DNA of 64,000 bases, taken from contig NW_024105087.1 in assembly GCF_003945595.2 (NCBI RefSeq), forward strand, positions 4,655,001-4,719,000, written 5' to 3'. The stretch comes from Pipra filicauda (lineage: Eukaryota > Chordata > Aves > Passeriformes > Pipridae). Both the position numbers and the translations under genes were made by a program. This document shows, piece after piece, positions 62,351 to 64,000 of the stretch. The first letter of the stretch is position 1. The number at the start of each line of letters is the position of its first letter. The notes below the pieces were generated by a model. That model did not search any database. It was not told the origin of the DNA and saw only the letters and a list, made by a program, of their open reading frames with translations.

Positions 62351-64000
62351 AAGAGTGACTAATATTAGCAAGTTCCTTTCCTCTTTATTCTTATACTAAC
62401 ATACCAGTTTTGCATATCATTTAACATAGCATTTTATTTATTCCTTTTCATACTTGGAAAACTGATGCTGAGTGGTTGAGTTTGAGATGCTGAAATAACA
62501 ACATGCAGCGAAGATGTGTAGCAAGTTTATTTATTCTGCTGCACCAGAGCATACTCCAAACGTGGAGCAGGATTCTCACAAACAGAAGGGAAGACAAAAG
62601 CTTTCCAAAGCCAAACATCAGATTCTAACACTTAAAAGGCATGGGGTGTGTCTGCCACTTTTCCAGTCTACTGTGGAAAGGCACATAGGGTATCAGCACC
62701 CATCCCAATACTCCAAAGATGAGGCTGGAGGTGGGATTAATAGCAGTAAGAGTGTACCCCTCTTACTCTATGTCCCTCAACTCTAGCCTGCTTGTGTGTG
62801 CTGCCCTGAAATTATGCTTCTGAATGTAATGTCATACCCTGTGACTGGACTAGGTGTCATTAGCTCAAGAGATTTTCTTCCACCGTCTGCAGTAATTGTA
62901 TAAGCATTGTCTCTTGTGCACTGTGCACGAGGCAGAGAGACAATGTGCTAGAAGGGCTGACACTGCCATTCTGAGCTTGGAGCTGACCAGTGAATTCATA
63001 CAACAGATAATATTAATTTGGGGAGCTCACAGACTTGTGGGAAAGAGGTGAAAGCAAATTTATTATTACACCTTTTTTAATGGATACTTGAAACTTAGTG
63101 TCCTCTCGTAGCAGGTAACACTGTCAACTTGGCCTGTAATGAAAGATGACCTGTTTCATTACACAAAATGGTGATAAAACCAGTTGTCTCAGTTTCATTC
63201 AACACCTTAACAGTTAAGAATCCTGAAAAACTGCCTTATGAGTGGTCAACAAATGCATTGCATGGAATCCTTATAGTTTTTTTCAGAGCCTTCAGGCTCA
63301 GTCTGCGTTGATCTGAATCCTGTAAATAAATCTTGCCCCTTTCCACTCCACAGAATGAGAGGTGGCATGAGTTTATCTTCTGGCCACTTAGATCCACCAG
63401 CATGCCCTCCCCAACAGGTCAAGTCACATACAGGTTGGACAAGCTAAAGGGAACAAGTTGTGGACCACATGGGAATGGTATCATAAAACTGAGAACTTAC
63501 AAGTGTTATATTCTGAATGCGAGAAACATCAAGGCCTTTGTGCTTTTAAAGAACTAGAACACTGAGAGGAACACGAAGATGGCCACTAAGGACATAAATC
63601 AACTTCATCATCACAGCTTAAATGCTGATGAAGTCTCACAGGAGGAGCAGGGATGGGAATGGACCTTTACGGTTGGTAATATTTTCTGAATTTGCTGTGC
63701 CTGCTCGAGTTTCCCATCTGTTTAGGTGACTTCTGCAGATACAGTGAGGTGAAGTCTTCTTCTGGATTGCTAAGCAAAAAACTTGGGTATCAGTACTTAG
63801 CCATATAACTGGAATTTGAACATTCTTTGAGGAACTGAATGAAATGACTTTTGAAACATGAAGATGAGCTACATATCTAGATGAAGACAATCTTTAAACA
63901 GACAAACCCTGCCTAACATGAGCTTCTAAAAAACCATTCAATACTGTATATATATCTAGTGTAAAAATATATATTCCAGTTAAGAAAAGACTTATCTCAG
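62351..64000. other. Gene-free stretch to window end
   Basis: No supported gene. A bulged hairpin lies at 62,903-62,949. Frames of 60-90 codons show no recognised domain. Confidence 0.5.
62903..62949 (+). repeat. Bulged hairpin, 18 bp paired
   Basis: CTTGTGCA (62,913-62,920) and TGCACGAG (62,924-62,931) form an 8-bp stem (one G-U) around a 3-nt loop. Further out ATTGTCT (62,906-62,912) pairs with AGACAAT (62,938-62,944) across a 6-nt one-sided bulge, and AGC pairs with GCT across a 2-nt bulge. At 47 nt it is shorter than a typical pre-miRNA. Confidence 0.6.

Overview
This window is non-coding vertebrate DNA, most likely from a bird. The organism call rests on seven pieces of CR1 LINE, several ending in the ATTCTATGA-type repeat usual at CR1 3' ends, together with low overall repeat density, no Alu/B1/L1-like material and one ERV-like LTR. 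Turtles and crocodilians also carry CR1, so a bird is the best guess and not proven. No bacterial, plasmid or phage organisation is present: there are no operons, no Shine-Dalgarno-led genes, and no tRNA, rRNA or CRISPR array.

I found no protein-coding exon that I can support. The longest open frames (about 120-175 codons) are explained by CR1 copies, by a 15-bp tandem repeat whose unit is a multiple of three, or by chance in AT-rich DNA. The window is best read as intergenic or deep intronic sequence.

Layout: 1-5,060 is AT-rich single-copy DNA with two plus-strand CR1 copies (2,971-3,382 and 4,553-5,057), separated by a perfect 12-copy 15-bp array (3,731-3,913). 5,058-21,800 is mostly unannotated, with CR1 pieces at 8,081-8,615 and 11,424-11,500. 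21,800-22,950 is richer in CpG and carries an RFX-type X-box and a full CRE; it is the best promoter or first-exon candidate. A minus-strand CR1 lies at 23,508-23,908. A 37-nt-arm inverted repeat lies at 26,553-26,665. From 27,654 to 31,676 no frame stays open for 60 codons. CpG-enriched patches lie at 36,850-37,110, 37,690-38,090 and 42,060-42,430. CR1 fragments lie at 36,149 and 45,966. A probable minus-strand ERV LTR occupies 51,606-52,430, with a purine tract just outside it, and a decayed coding-like remnant on the same strand lies at 57,190-57,770. 61,270-62,350 has the homeodomain- and MEIS-like motif content typical of conserved non-coding elements.

I see no novel gene system. The items most worth checking are the long RNA-like inverted repeat, the 12-copy AATAAA-bearing repeat, the X-box/CRE promoter candidate and the LTR with its possible internal remnant.
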